Source of the DNA: Herbiconiux sp. A18JL235
GTDB lineage: Bacteria > Actinomycetota > Actinomycetes > Actinomycetales > Microbacteriaceae
Length of the DNA: 64,000 bases
Direction: 5' to 3'
Assembly: GCF_040939305.1 (NCBI RefSeq)
Contig: NZ_CP162511.1
Coordinates: 310,001-374,000, forward strand
The position numbers and the translations under genes are program-made. Under the pieces are notes generated by a model. That model was not told the DNA's origin and searched no databases. It was given only the letters and a program-made list of their open reading frames with translations. This document shows, one piece after another, positions 25,135-34,206 of the stretch (position 1 is the first letter of the stretch; each line of letters starts with the position of its first letter).

Positions 25135-26592
25135 TCAGGCGGGGCGGTAGCCCGTGGTGGCCGGGGGAGCCGCGTGGCGGATCATGAGGTGGCGGGTGAC
25201 GGAGTAGTCGAGCAGCGGCTCGATCGACATGTCCTTCCCGAAACCCGAGCCCTTCACGCCGCCGTGCGGCGCCTCCGACGCGATCGGGAGGTGGTCGTTC
25301 ACCCAGGTCACGCCCACGTCGAGCTGGTGGCTGACCCGGATGGCGCGGGCCACGTCGGTGGTCCAGACCGACGACGCCAGACCGTAGGCGCTGTCGTTGG
25401 CCAGCCGGATCGCATCCTCCTCGGTCTCGAAGGGCAGCGCCACGAGCACCGGCCCGAACACCTCGCCCTGCACGATCTCGGAGTGCTGCGGCGCCCCCAC
25501 GATGAGCGTCGGCGGGAAGTACGATCCCGCGCGCTCCAGCGGCGCCCCACCGGTGAGCACCTCGGCGCCCTCGGCGACCGCGCGGGTGACGAAGCCGTGC
25601 ACCCGGTCGCGGTGCTGCGCCGAGATGAGGGGGCCGACGTCGGTTCCGGCATCCATCGGGTCGCCGACCGTGATGCCCTCGAGCTCGGCGCGCAGCGCGG
25701 CGACGGCGTCGTCGAAGCTGTCGCGCTGGATGTAGACGCGGGTGGCGGCCGTGCAGTCCTGCCCCGTGTTGTAGGTGGAGCCGAGCGCGAGCGCGTGGGC
25801 CATCGGCGCGATGTCGGCGTCGGAGAACACGATCGCCGGCGCCTTCCCGCCGAGCTCGAGGTGCACGCGCTTTACACCGTCGACGGCACCACGCATCACC
25901 GCCTTGCCCGTGGTTGTCGAGCCGGTGACGCTCACCATGTCGACCCCGGCGTGGCCGGCGAGCGCGCTGCCGACCTCGGAGTGGCCGGTGACCACACCGA
26001 GCACCCCGGCCGGCAGGCCGCAGGCGGCGGCGAGCTCGGCGAGCCGCAGGGTGGTGCCCGGGGTGGGCGGAGCGGGCTTCAGGATGACGGAGTTGCCGGC
26101 GGCCAGCGCCGGCCCCGCCTTCCAGACGGCCATGATGAGCGGGAAGTTCCACGGTGTGATGCCCGCGACCACACCTACGGGCCGCCGGGTGAGCACCGAG
26201 GTGAAGCCCTCGCTGAACACCCCGGCGCCGGTGCCGTCGAGCGAGCGCGCCGCACCCGCGAAGAACCGCAGATTGTCGGCGGCGAACGGCAGCTCGCCGT
26301 CGAGGCCCGTGAGGTAGGGCTTGCCCGACTCGCGGGTCTCGATCTCGGCGAGCTCGGCCGCGTTCTCCTCGATCGCGTCGGCGAGCTTCAGCAGGATGCG
26401 CGCGCGGGCCCCCGGGGTCTGGCCCGCCCAGCCGGGTGCGGCGGCGCGGGCGGCGGCGACGGCCTCGTCGACGTCACCGGTGCCCGACTGGGTGAGGGTC
26501 GAGGCGGCGGCGCCGGTCGACGGGTCGATGAGCTCGACGGTCTCGCCCGCTCCCGCGCGGTACTCGTTGCCGATGAAGGTCCCTGAGGTCAT
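25135..26592 (-). CDS. NAD(P)-dependent aldehyde dehydrogenase, gamma-aminobutyraldehyde dehydrogenase-like
   Basis: A 485-residue ALDH with all key residues: N149 (ITPWNFPL), K172 (ILKPAPPTPGT), E246 (HLELGGKAP) and nucleophile C280 (NTGQDCTAATRVYI). NTGQDCTAATR occurs in gamma-aminobutyraldehyde and related amine-derived aldehyde dehydrogenases. It would oxidise aldehydes made by the FAD amine oxidase upstream to acids. The start at ATG 26592 is fixed by homology; open frame further upstream is not coding. It follows the oxidase by 58 bases on the same strand. The exact amine-derived aldehyde is inferred from context. Confidence 0.93.
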   Translation of the reverse strand: MTSGTFIGNEYRAGAGETVELIDPSTGAAASTLTQSGTGDVDEAVAAARAAAPGWAGQTPGARARILLKLADAIEENAAELAEIETRESGKPYLTGLDGELPFAADNLRFFAGAARSLDGTGAGVFSEGFTSVLTRRPVGVVAGITPWNFPLIMAVWKAGPALAAGNSVILKPAPPTPGTTLRLAELAAACGLPAGVLGVVTGHSEVGSALAGHAGVDMVSVTGSTTTGKAVMRGAVDGVKRVHLELGGKAPAIVFSDADIAPMAHALALGSTYNTGQDCTAATRVYIQRDSFDDAVAALRAELEGITVGDPMDAGTDVGPLISAQHRDRVHGFVTRAVAEGAEVLTGGAPLERAGSYFPPTLIVGAPQHSEIVQGEVFGPVLVALPFETEEDAIRLANDSAYGLASSVWTTDVARAIRVSHQLDVGVTWVNDHLPIASEAPHGGVKGSGFGKDMSIEPLLDYSVTRHLMIRHAAPPATTGYRPA

Positions 26593-26650
26593 GGTCGTGT
26601 GTCTCTCTGTCTGGTCGCTGCGGGGTCGTTCCGCAGCGGGGGGAGGAGGG

Positions 26651-28069
26651 TCAGGAGTTGAAGCCGAGCCCGAAACGGTCGAGGGTGCGCAGCCACAGGC
26701 CCCGACGACCTTCGTGGTCGTCGGCCGAGAGGATGCGCGAGCGGGTGAACTGCACGATGGGGTTCCGGAACGGCTCCGGCGGGATGGGGAACGGGCGCTT
26801 GCGCACGATCTCGTACCGCGTGCGCGAGGTGGGCTCGCCGGCCAGCAGGTCGAGCGCGACGTCGGCCGAGAACCGGGCCGCCCCCACCCCGAGCCCGGTG
26901 TGCCCGGCGGCATAGGCGAGGTCGCCGCCGAGCGCCGTGCCGTAGGCGGCGGTGAAGCGGGTGGTCGAATCGATGGGGCCCGCCCAGCGGTGCGTGAACC
27001 GCAGCCCGGCCAGCTGGGGGAAGGTGTCGAAGAACTGCCGCGCCAGCAGCCCGTGCGAGGCGTCGTTCTGCTCGAGCGCGGGGCTCACCTTGCCGCCCCG
27101 ATAGTACAGAGCGTCCCATCCGCCCCACAGGATGCGGTGGTCGGCGGTCATCCGGAAGTAGTGGAACTGGTTGCCCGCATCCGTCAGCCCCTGCCGCTCG
27201 TTCCAGCCGAGCGTTGCGCGCTGCTCGGCGTCGAGCGGTTCGGTCATCAGCACGTGGTCGTAGAGCGGCATGATCCAGGTGCGCAGCCGCTTGAGCGGCG
27301 AGGGGTAGGCAGCGGTGGCGACCACGGCCCGGCGTGCGGTGACCGTGCGTCCGTTCGCGCGCATCCGGATGCCGCCCGCCGAGCGCTCGATCGAGGTCAC
27401 CGGGGTCGCTTCGAACACCCGGGCGCCGCGCTCGCGGAGAACGCGGGCCATGCCCCAGGCCAGACGGGCCGGGTCGACCATGGCGGTGCCGCCGCGGGCG
27501 CGGAGGCCGGCGAGGAAGCGGGGGGAGTGCACGTCGGCCTGCACCGTCGCGCGATCCTGCAGCTCGACGTCTTCGCCGAACGAGCGGGCGAGCGCGGCGG
27601 CCTCGCCGAGGGCATCGACCTGCCAGGGCTCGATCGCCAGCGTGGTCTTGCCCGTGAGGCGCAGGTCGCAGTCGATCCCGGCGGCAGTGATCTGCTGCAC
27701 CAGCTCGGCGAGGTTGCGGTCGCCCTCCTCGTGCAGGGCGTCGAGGTCGCGAGGCCAGAGGTGCTTGCCGTGGGCGAGCCCGTGGGTGAGCGAGGCGGCG
27801 ACGAAGCCGCCGTTGCGCCCGCTGGCGCCGAAGCCGATGTGCTCGGCCTCGAGCACCACGACGTCGAGACCCGGGTCGCGGTCGAGGGCGCGCCAGGCCG
27901 ACCAGAGGCCGGTGAAGCCACCGCCGACGACCACGAGGTCGGCGGTGATGTCGGCGGCGAGCGGCTCGCCCGGGGCGGGGGCGTCGGGCTGGTCGGTCCA
28001 GAACACGGTGGGCTCGGCGTCGGCGAGGGAGCGCGCGACGTCGGGGGAGAGGCCCGCGTCGAGGGTCAC
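26651..28069 (-). CDS. FAD-dependent amine oxidase of the DAO family (gamma-glutamylputrescine oxidase-like)
   Basis: A 472-residue flavoenzyme. An N-terminal FAD-binding fold starts with ADLVVVGGGFTGLWSAWRAL near residue 42, then VVLEAEHIGFGASGRNGG, typical of the DadA/PuuB group. The C-terminal YAAGHTGLGVGAARFSADVALDLL is the usual FAD-contact end. It starts at GTG 28069 in the GTGA overlap with the glycosyltransferase stop. It would deaminate an amine or gamma-glutamyl-amine to an aldehyde for the ALDH downstream. Uptake of a polyamine by the Pot-like importer at 30.2-34.1 kb fits this role. No gamma-glutamyl-putrescine synthetase is seen here. Confidence 0.9.
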   Translation of the reverse strand: MTLDAGLSPDVARSLADAEPTVFWTDQPDAPAPGEPLAADITADLVVVGGGFTGLWSAWRALDRDPGLDVVVLEAEHIGFGASGRNGGFVAASLTHGLAHGKHLWPRDLDALHEEGDRNLAELVQQITAAGIDCDLRLTGKTTLAIEPWQVDALGEAAALARSFGEDVELQDRATVQADVHSPRFLAGLRARGGTAMVDPARLAWGMARVLRERGARVFEATPVTSIERSAGGIRMRANGRTVTARRAVVATAAYPSPLKRLRTWIMPLYDHVLMTEPLDAEQRATLGWNERQGLTDAGNQFHYFRMTADHRILWGGWDALYYRGGKVSPALEQNDASHGLLARQFFDTFPQLAGLRFTHRWAGPIDSTTRFTAAYGTALGGDLAYAAGHTGLGVGAARFSADVALDLLAGEPTSRTRYEIVRKRPFPIPPEPFRNPIVQFTRSRILSADDHEGRRGLWLRTLDRFGLGFNS

Positions 28070-29430
28070 GAGCGGCCCTCCGCGGTGAGCTCGGCGGTGC
28101 CCGCGCCCGCGGCAGCGGCGCTCGCCGCGGCACCCGCGGCAGCGGCCTCGATGAGGTCGGCGGCCCGGCGCACGCCGTCGGCGGCCCGGATGCGCTCGCC
28201 GGCGGCCGCGACGCGCTCGCGCAGCGCGGTGTCGCCGAGCAGCTCGGCCAGCGCCGAGGCGAGCTCCTCGTCGGTGAAGGAGTAGGTCGACAGGCGCCGC
28301 CCGAAGCCGCGCTCGTGCACCCGCTGGGCGTTGTCGTACTGGTCCCAGAACAGCGGCAACAGCACCATGGGCTTTCCGAAGTGCATCGCCTCGGTGACGG
28401 TGTTGTTGCCGCCGTGGGTGATCACCAGGTCGACGGCGGGGATGATGGAGGTCTGCGGCAGGAACTCGGCGCCCCACATGTTCTCGGCCAGTTCGATCTC
28501 GTCGTGCAGCGGACCCTTCGACACGATCAGGTTGTACGGCAGGGTCGCCAGCACACCGATCACGCGCCGCATCAGCGAGACGTCGGCGCTGCCGAGCGAA
28601 CCGAGGCTGAAGTACACCAGCGGCCTCGCACCGTCGAGGAAAGCCTCGGGGAGGCCGGCCGGCGCATCCGTCTCCCGCACCGAGGAGTCGAGCCGGTGCC
28701 ACGAGGCGCCGAGCGGACGGGCGTCGGTGTAGTCGAGCTCTTCGGGGTAGACGTAGAGGTTGAGGTCGCCCTCGGGGAGGAATTCGAGCTCGGGCAGCGG
28801 CGCGGCGCCGTTCTGCTGCACCCAGGCGTCGAACGAGCTCCACAGCTCGCGGTGGGTGCGGTCGTACTCGGCACGGAAGGAGGCGTGTCCTGCGGTGTCG
28901 TCTTCGGCGAGGCCCGAGAAGGCGGGGGCGATCGAGTCGCCGGGGACCTCGAGCGGGTTGCAGGAGACGATCCGCACGAACGGCACGCCGGCCGTGGCCA
29001 GTGCCGGGAAGAGCAGCACGTTGTCCTCGACGATCGCGTCGGGCCTCGTGCGCTCGATGATGGCCTCGAGCGCCGGCTGGCAGTACTTCGCGCCCTCGAC
29101 GAGCTCTTCCCAGATGGGTCGGATGACCGTGTCGAGCTGGGCGTCGGTGGGCCTGGCGAACTCGGGCGAGATCTCGCGGATGTAATCCTTCCAGAACGCC
29201 CCGGCATCGGGCTCCGGCGCATCCGGGCCCGCCGACTCGGCGGGAGGCGCGAGGTCGACCAGGTCTTCCTCGAAGCCGAGCGCGGTGAGCTTTCCCGCCC
29301 ACGAGGCCTCGGCGGCGAACACCACCCGGTGCCCGCGGCGCAGCAGCTCGTTGCCGATGCCGATGCAGTTGTTCGTAGGGCCGTAGGCGCTCTCCGGCAT
29401 GAAGAGGAAGGTGTACTGCTCTCCGGTCAT
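28066..29430 (-). CDS. GT1 family glycosyltransferase (macrolide/UGT type)
   Basis: A 454-residue UDP-sugar-type glycosyltransferase. The acceptor half begins YTFLFMPESAYGPTNNCIGIGNELLRRGHRVVF. The donor-binding signature is at residue 325 onward: VDLVITHGGNNTVTEAMHFGKPMVLLPLFWDQYDNAQR. The Ala-rich tail (residues 415-454) is low complexity. I chose ATG 29430 because AGGAG precedes it by seven bases; an ATG at 29448 is upstream of that site. It is coupled to the amine oxidase downstream (GTGA), an unusual link. Possible jobs are detoxifying or tagging the amine substrate, or glycosylating an unrelated small molecule. Confidence 0.92.
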   Translation of the reverse strand: MTGEQYTFLFMPESAYGPTNNCIGIGNELLRRGHRVVFAAEASWAGKLTALGFEEDLVDLAPPAESAGPDAPEPDAGAFWKDYIREISPEFARPTDAQLDTVIRPIWEELVEGAKYCQPALEAIIERTRPDAIVEDNVLLFPALATAGVPFVRIVSCNPLEVPGDSIAPAFSGLAEDDTAGHASFRAEYDRTHRELWSSFDAWVQQNGAAPLPELEFLPEGDLNLYVYPEELDYTDARPLGASWHRLDSSVRETDAPAGLPEAFLDGARPLVYFSLGSLGSADVSLMRRVIGVLATLPYNLIVSKGPLHDEIELAENMWGAEFLPQTSIIPAVDLVITHGGNNTVTEAMHFGKPMVLLPLFWDQYDNAQRVHERGFGRRLSTYSFTDEELASALAELLGDTALRERVAAAGERIRAADGVRRAADLIEAAAAGAAASAAAAGAGTAELTAEGRS

Positions 29431-29451
29431 CTCATCGCTCCTGCGCAATAG

Positions 29452-29475
29452 TTCTTTGAATGCGGATGTAAAGAA
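29452..29475. promoter_or_regulatory. Divergent promoter gap with TTCTTT/AAAGAA inverted repeat
   Basis: The 146-base gap between the glycosyltransferase and TetR genes contains TTCTTT at 29452-29457 and AAAGAA at 29470-29475, a mirror pair over 12 bases. On the minus strand a TTTACA-like -35 and TATTGC-like -10 fall around it, so a TetR protein bound here could block the leftward operon. The assignment is tentative. Confidence 0.45.
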
Positions 29476-29576
29476 AGAGTAGGCCCAGAGGTGCGCGATG
29501 TCAGCGCTCGGGCTCGTAATATTGAACCGGGTCCGAAACTACGGTCGGATGCCGATCGGCAGTGGGAGGAGCGCTC

Positions 29577-30182
29577 GTGGCACGACCGAAGCGTCAGGAG
29601 CAGCGTCGCAGCGAGATCGTCGCGGCGGCCCAGCGCGCCATCGCCCAGCACGGCCCCGACGGAGCCCGGCTCAACCGCGTTGCCGAGGAGGCCGGGCTCA
29701 CGAGCGGCGCGGTGCTCTACTACTACCCCGACATCGACGAGCTCGTCATGGAGGCCAACCGAGCCGGCATGGAGCGCTTCTACGACGACCGGGTGCGCAT
29801 GCTGGAGAGCCTCGACGACGACCCCGTGCTGCGGCTGACCCGGCTGATCGACTCGGGTCTTCCCTCCGACCACGCCGACCCCGAGGTGCGCCTGCTCTGC
29901 GAGCTCGGCGGCTCGGCCGGCCGCAACCCGGTGATGGCCACCCTCCTCACGGCGCTCTACGACCGCCAGGTGGGCATGTACCAGATCGTCCTCGAGCAGG
30001 GCGCCGCCCGCGGGGTCTTCACGCTCACCGCTCCGTCGCTCTCCATCGCCCGCAACCTGGTGGCGCTCGAAGATGCCTACGGCTACCGGATGGTGGCGCG
30101 CCACCCCACGATCGACCACGCCGGCGCGCGCGCCCTCATCGTGGAGTACGCCCGGCAATCGACCGGTCACGCGCTGGCCTGA
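29577..30182 (+). CDS. TetR family regulator (BetI-like), polyamine/amine operon
   Basis: A 201-residue TetR regulator starting at GTG 29577, with GGAGGAG six bases upstream. The HTH is RRSEIVAAAQRAIAQHGPDGARLNRVAEEAGLTSGAVLYYYPDIDELV; the C-terminal domain resembles BetI-type ligand domains. It is divergent from the glycosyltransferase-oxidase-ALDH operon and its 3' end overlaps the end of the Pot-type ATPase gene by 16 bases. It is likely to control the divergent operon. Confidence 0.92.
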   Translation: MARPKRQEQRRSEIVAAAQRAIAQHGPDGARLNRVAEEAGLTSGAVLYYYPDIDELVMEANRAGMERFYDDRVRMLESLDDDPVLRLTRLIDSGLPSDHADPEVRLLCELGGSAGRNPVMATLLTALYDRQVGMYQIVLEQGAARGVFTLTAPSLSIARNLVALEDAYGYRMVARHPTIDHAGARALIVEYARQSTGHALA

Positions 30183-31252
30183 GCGGCGGTCGCGCGGTCG
30201 TCGACCACTACGACCGAGCGCTCGTGGTCGATGCGCAACCCCACCTGGTCGCCGCGGCGGGCGGTGCTGGTGGCGTGCACCGTGCATCCGATCGGTTCCG
30301 GTCGCCCGGGCACGGCCACCGAGAGGGTCGACGAGCCGCCGAGGAAGTAGCTGTCGATCACGGTGCCGTCGAGCGCGCCGGTGCCCGGCTCGACGAGGTG
30401 CACGTCTTCCGGCCGCACCACGAGCGTCGCCGCCGTACCGACCGCGAGCTCGTGCGCCGCGCGCAGCATGCCGAGGCCCGGCACGTCGACGCCGCCCGCC
30501 ACCGCCGTGCCGTCGAACATGCTCGACGTGCCGATGAAGTCGGCAACGAAGCGGGTGCGGGGGCGGGAGTACAGGCCCACCGGGGTGTCGAGCTGCTCGA
30601 CGGCGCCGGCGTTCAGCACGGCCACCCGGTCGGCCATCGACATGGCCTCCTCCTGGTCGTGCGTCACCACCACGAAGGTCATGCCGACCTCGTGCTGCAA
30701 CCGCTTCAGCTCGAGCTGCATGTCGGCACGCACCTTGCGGTCGAGCGCCGAGAGCGGCTCGTCGAGCAGCAGCAGCCGGGGGCGCTTCACGATGGCGCGG
30801 GCGAGCGCCACGCGCTGCCGCTGGCCGCCCGAGAGCTGCGCCGGCCGACGCTTCGCGAAGGCGGCGAGCCCGACTGTGTCGATCGTCTCGCCCACCCGGT
30901 TGCGGATGTCGGCCTTCCCCATCCCCTGCGCCTCGAGACCGTAGGCGATGTTCTTCTCCACCGACAGGTGCGGGAACAGCGCGTACGACTGGAACATCAT
31001 GTTCACCGGGCGCTTGTGGGCCGGCAGCCGGGTGAGGTCGGCGCCGTCGAGGAGCACCTCGCCGGCCTCCGGCGTCTCGAAGCCCGCGATGGAACGCAGC
31101 AGCGTGGTCTTGCCGCAGCCCGAGGGGCCGAGCAGGGCGAAGAACTCGTTGTCGGCGATCGTGAGGTCGATGTCGCGCAGGGCGCGCACGGCGCCGTAGG
31201 AGTGGCTGACGCCCTTGATCTGCAAGAGGGGTGCGGGTGACTCGGTGCTCAT
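30167..31252 (-). CDS. ABC transporter ATP-binding protein, PotA/CysA-like
   Basis: A 361-residue ATPase. Walker A is GPSGCGKT, the Q loop is MMFQSYALFPHLSV, the signature is LSGGQRQR, Walker B is LLLLDEPLSALD and the H-loop is VTHDQEEAMSMADRV. After the NBD, from about residue 240, a TOBE-type regulatory domain contains VVRPEDVHL and FLGGSS. It would energise the two permeases encoded upstream (overlapping starts and stops throughout). The system looks like spermidine/putrescine PotABCD. Last gene of the operon; overlaps the convergent TetR gene. Confidence 0.94.
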   Translation of the reverse strand: MSTESPAPLLQIKGVSHSYGAVRALRDIDLTIADNEFFALLGPSGCGKTTLLRSIAGFETPEAGEVLLDGADLTRLPAHKRPVNMMFQSYALFPHLSVEKNIAYGLEAQGMGKADIRNRVGETIDTVGLAAFAKRRPAQLSGGQRQRVALARAIVKRPRLLLLDEPLSALDRKVRADMQLELKRLQHEVGMTFVVVTHDQEEAMSMADRVAVLNAGAVEQLDTPVGLYSRPRTRFVADFIGTSSMFDGTAVAGGVDVPGLGMLRAAHELAVGTAATLVVRPEDVHLVEPGTGALDGTVIDSYFLGGSSTLSVAVPGRPEPIGCTVHATSTARRGDQVGLRIDHERSVVVVDDRATAAQASA

Positions 31253-32019
31253 AGTGCTTCCGTGACGCGGGTGAGGCGCTGTGCGCCGAGAACGGCGACG
31301 ACGCTGACGAACAGGAGGACGGTGGCGAGTGCGTTGATCTCGGGTGTCACACCGAACCGCACCATCGAGTAGATGACGATCGGCAGGGTGGGCGTGGTGG
31401 GCGCCGCCGTGAAGAACGCGATCACGAACTCGTCGAGTGAGAGGGTGAGGCTGAGCAGCGCGCCCGCGGCGATGCCGGGGCCGAGCTGGGGCAGCGTCAC
31501 CCTGAGGAAGGTGCGCACGGGGCCGGCGCCCAGGTCGCGCGACGCTTCTTCGAGGCTCGGGTCGAGATGCGACAGTCGCGCCAGCACGATCGCCGTCACG
31601 AAGGCGATCGAGAACGCGGCGTGCGAGAGCAGCACCGAGTAGAGACCGAGCGTGAAGCCGAGCAGCGAGAACAGGCTCAGGATGCCGATGCCGAGCAGCA
31701 GGTCGGGCAGCAGCGCGGGCGTCAGAGCGAAGGCCCGCACGAGCCCGCCCTTGGTGTGGCGCTGGATGCCCACCGCGAACAGGGTGCCGACCACGGTGGC
31801 GATCGCCGTCGAGCCCGTCGCCACGATCAGGGTGTTGACGAGCCCCTCGCGGATGCGCTCGTCGCCCGCCAGTTCGGCATACCAGTCGAGCGTGAAGCCG
31901 CGCCAGACGAAGAGGTTCGACGAGTCGTTGAACGACAGGATGACGACCACGACGATCGGCAGGTACAGGAAGACGAAGGTCAGCCAGAAGGGAATGCGGA
32001 TGAAGCGCGACCTAAGCAT
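31249..32019 (-). CDS. ABC transporter permease, PotC-like
   Basis: A 256-residue permease with six helices. It starts MLRSRFIRIPFWLTFVFLYLPIVVVVILSFND, with the usual ILSFND of PotC subunits, and the EAA-loop is LEEASRDLGAGPVRTFLRVTLPQLGPGI. ATG 32019 overlaps the stop of the PotB-like gene by eight bases, and its own stop overlaps the ATPase start. It partners the PotB-like subunit. Open frame further upstream is not part of the gene. Confidence 0.93.
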   Translation of the reverse strand: MLRSRFIRIPFWLTFVFLYLPIVVVVILSFNDSSNLFVWRGFTLDWYAELAGDERIREGLVNTLIVATGSTAIATVVGTLFAVGIQRHTKGGLVRAFALTPALLPDLLLGIGILSLFSLLGFTLGLYSVLLSHAAFSIAFVTAIVLARLSHLDPSLEEASRDLGAGPVRTFLRVTLPQLGPGIAAGALLSLTLSLDEFVIAFFTAAPTTPTLPIVIYSMVRFGVTPEINALATVLLFVSVVAVLGAQRLTRVTEAL

Positions 32020-32974
32020 CGGCCACCGCCTGACCCTGCGTCTGTCCCTGGGCCTGGCGCCTGCCACCGCGTCGCCGACCCGGGCCATCCGTCAGTCTCT
32101 TCGACAGCCGCGACTGGAGGAACAGCAGCACGAGGAGCGACACCGTCAGCACCAGCGCCAGTGCGGCGCCGAAGGGCCAGTCGCGCGCCTCGAGGAACTG
32201 GTCGCGGATGAGGTTGCCGACGAGCACCGTCTTGCCGCCGCCGATGAGCTCGGGGATGACGAAGTTGCTCATGGCGGGGACGAACACGAACACGCACCCG
32301 GTGAGGATGCCGGGGATCGACAGCGGCACCGTCACGGTGCGGAACACCCGGAACGGGCTCGCCCCGAGGTTGGTGGCGGCCTCGCCGAGCTGCTTGTCCT
32401 GGCTGGAGAGGGAGGAGTAGAGGGGGAGGATCATGAGCGGCAGGTAGGTGTAGACGAGGCCGACCACCACGGCCTGCGGCGTGTAGAGCATCGAGATCGG
32501 CTCCCGCGTGATGCCGAGGGCCTGCAGGGCCTGGTTGATCCAGCCGGCGTTGTTGAGCAGCAGGATCCACGCGTAGGTGCGGATGAGGAAGTTGGTCCAG
32601 AACGGCAGCAGCACCGCGATGAGCGCGATGGTGCGCCAGCGGGGGCTGAGCCTCGTGATCATGAGCGCCGTCGGGTAGCCGATGAGGAGGGCGAGGGCGG
32701 TCACCGCGGCGGCGATGCCGAGGGAGTTGGCCACCACGCCGAGGTAGAGCGGGTCGAACAGGCGGATGAAGTTGTCGAAGGTGAACTCGAACACGACGCC
32801 GCCGAAACGGCCGCGCTCGAACAGCGAGTAGGCGGTGATGAGCAGCACCGGCACGAACACCAGCAGGGTGGTGAAGAGGAGGCCGGGGCCGAGGAACGGC
32901 AGGCCGGCCAGCCGGCCCCGCGCCCGCCGAGTGGGGGCGGAGGGCGCGGGGCCGGCGGTGGTGGACTGGGTCAT
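32012..32974 (-). CDS. ABC transporter permease, PotB-like
   Basis: A 320-residue permease. The N-terminal cytoplasmic stretch (TTAGPAPSAPTRRARGRLAG) leads to LPFLGPGLLFTTLLVFVPVLLITAYSLFERG, then SLGIAAAVTALALLIGYPTALMI. The EAA-type loop is KQLGEAATNLGASPFRVFRTVTVPLSIPGI. The C-terminal tail is basic (GRRRGGRRQAQGQTQG). ATG 32974 overlaps the stop of the binding protein gene as ATGA. It is one subunit of the putative polyamine importer. Confidence 0.93.
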   Translation of the reverse strand: MTQSTTAGPAPSAPTRRARGRLAGLPFLGPGLLFTTLLVFVPVLLITAYSLFERGRFGGVVFEFTFDNFIRLFDPLYLGVVANSLGIAAAVTALALLIGYPTALMITRLSPRWRTIALIAVLLPFWTNFLIRTYAWILLLNNAGWINQALQALGITREPISMLYTPQAVVVGLVYTYLPLMILPLYSSLSSQDKQLGEAATNLGASPFRVFRTVTVPLSIPGILTGCVFVFVPAMSNFVIPELIGGGKTVLVGNLIRDQFLEARDWPFGAALALVLTVSLLVLLFLQSRLSKRLTDGPGRRRGGRRQAQGQTQGQAVADA

Positions 32975-34059
32975 CCGGCCATGATCTCCGTGGCGAGACG
33001 GGTGTACTCCGTGCTGAAGTCACCCACGTCGACGACGGTCTCCTGCTCGAGCAGGGTGGAGGGATCGATGGCGAGGTTCGGGAACTGTTCGATGAGCGCC
33101 GGGTCGAGCGACTCCACGGCGGCCTGGTTGGGCACGGCGTACAGGATGCTCGACGCCACGTACGACTGCACGTCGGCTTCGAGGATGTAGTTGACGAAGG
33201 CCATCGCCGCCTCCTTGTTCTTCGACGACTTCAGCACCGTCATGGTGTCGACCCAGAGGTCGCTGCCCTCCTTCGGCAGCACGAACTCGACAGTGGGGTC
33301 TTCGGCGATGGCGTAGTTGCACCAGCCGTCCCACGCCTCGACCATTGCCGCCTCGCCCGAGACGAGCTTGCTGTAGAACGTGGTGTCGTCGAAGGCGAGG
33401 AGGGTGTCCTTGGTCTTCTGCAGCTGCTCCTTCACCTTCTCGAGCACCGCGGGGTCTTCGGAGTTGACCGACTCGCCGAGCATCTTGAGGGCGGGCAGGG
33501 CCATCCAGCGCTCGGTGGAGAGCATGGTGGTCTTGCCCTCGAGCTCGGGCGCCGGGTTCAGCAGGTCGTTCCAGGAGGTGGGGGCGAAGCCGGTGAGGTC
33601 GGGTCGGTAGCACAGGCCCGTGGTGCCCCAGGCGTAGGGCTCGGAGTAGGCGTTGCCCTCGTCGTAGGCGAGCTCGAGCGCCTCGGGGTAGAGGTTCTTC
33701 TCGTTCGGGATGAGGCTCTTGTCGAGCGGCTGCAGCAGACCCGCCTCGTTGAGGGCCTGGGCGTACTGGCCAGAGACGAAGGCCACGTCGATGCCGGGGT
33801 CGGCGCTCGCCGTGAGCTTGGCCACGATCTCCTCGTTGGTGGCGTGGTTCACGATGGTGACGGGCACGCCCGTGGCGGCCTCGAAGTCCTCGGCCAGCGT
33901 CTCGGGGTAGTAGTCGGCCCAGATGCTCACCGTGAGGCTCTGCTTCGTGATGTCGGCCTCGGGGTCGATGGTGTCACTCGAGGAGCTCGCGCAGGAGGTG
34001 AGCGCGAGCGCCGTAGCCGCTGCTCCTGCGAGGATCGCTCCGGACTTGATGAAACGCAC
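32971..34059 (-). CDS. Spermidine/putrescine-type substrate-binding lipoprotein (PotD-like)
   Basis: A 362-residue lipoprotein with the lipobox ALTS-C23. I chose GTG 34059, supported by AGGAGG five bases upstream; frame open to 34128 is not needed. The mature part has LTVSIWADYYPETLAEDFEAATGVPVTIVNHATNEE, AYSEPYAWGTTGLCYRPD, and AMVEAWDGWCNYAIAED, resembling PotD/PotF-like extracytoplasmic binders. Ligand residues were not resolved, so substrate is polyamine-like by family only; a related amine or compatible solute is possible. First gene of its operon. Confidence 0.92.
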   Translation of the reverse strand: MRFIKSGAILAGAAATALALTSCASSSSDTIDPEADITKQSLTVSIWADYYPETLAEDFEAATGVPVTIVNHATNEEIVAKLTASADPGIDVAFVSGQYAQALNEAGLLQPLDKSLIPNEKNLYPEALELAYDEGNAYSEPYAWGTTGLCYRPDLTGFAPTSWNDLLNPAPELEGKTTMLSTERWMALPALKMLGESVNSEDPAVLEKVKEQLQKTKDTLLAFDDTTFYSKLVSGEAAMVEAWDGWCNYAIAEDPTVEFVLPKEGSDLWVDTMTVLKSSKNKEAAMAFVNYILEADVQSYVASSILYAVPNQAAVESLDPALIEQFPNLAIDPSTLLEQETVVDVGDFSTEYTRLATEIMAG

Positions 34060-34140
34060 TGGGGCCTCCTGTGTCGGGTGGACAAGATCGTGGTTGGCCG
34101 ATTGTTGCATCAGGCAGCAACGAATCACAATGCTCCAGGC

Positions 34141-34206
34141 CGCGTCGAGACCCGGAATTTACATAATTGTTCGAATTGCGATTCAAGGAATAGGTACGGT
34201 GGGATC
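34141..34206. promoter_or_regulatory. AT-rich divergent promoter between PotD-like gene and sugar kinase gene
   Basis: In a very GC-rich window this stretch is strikingly AT-rich (TTTACATAATTGTTCG near 34159-34174). It contains the palindrome GAAT-TGCG-ATTC at 34173-34184. It must hold the promoters of both divergent genes. I could not assign exact boxes; TTTACA and TAGGTAC are candidates. Confidence 0.45.
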
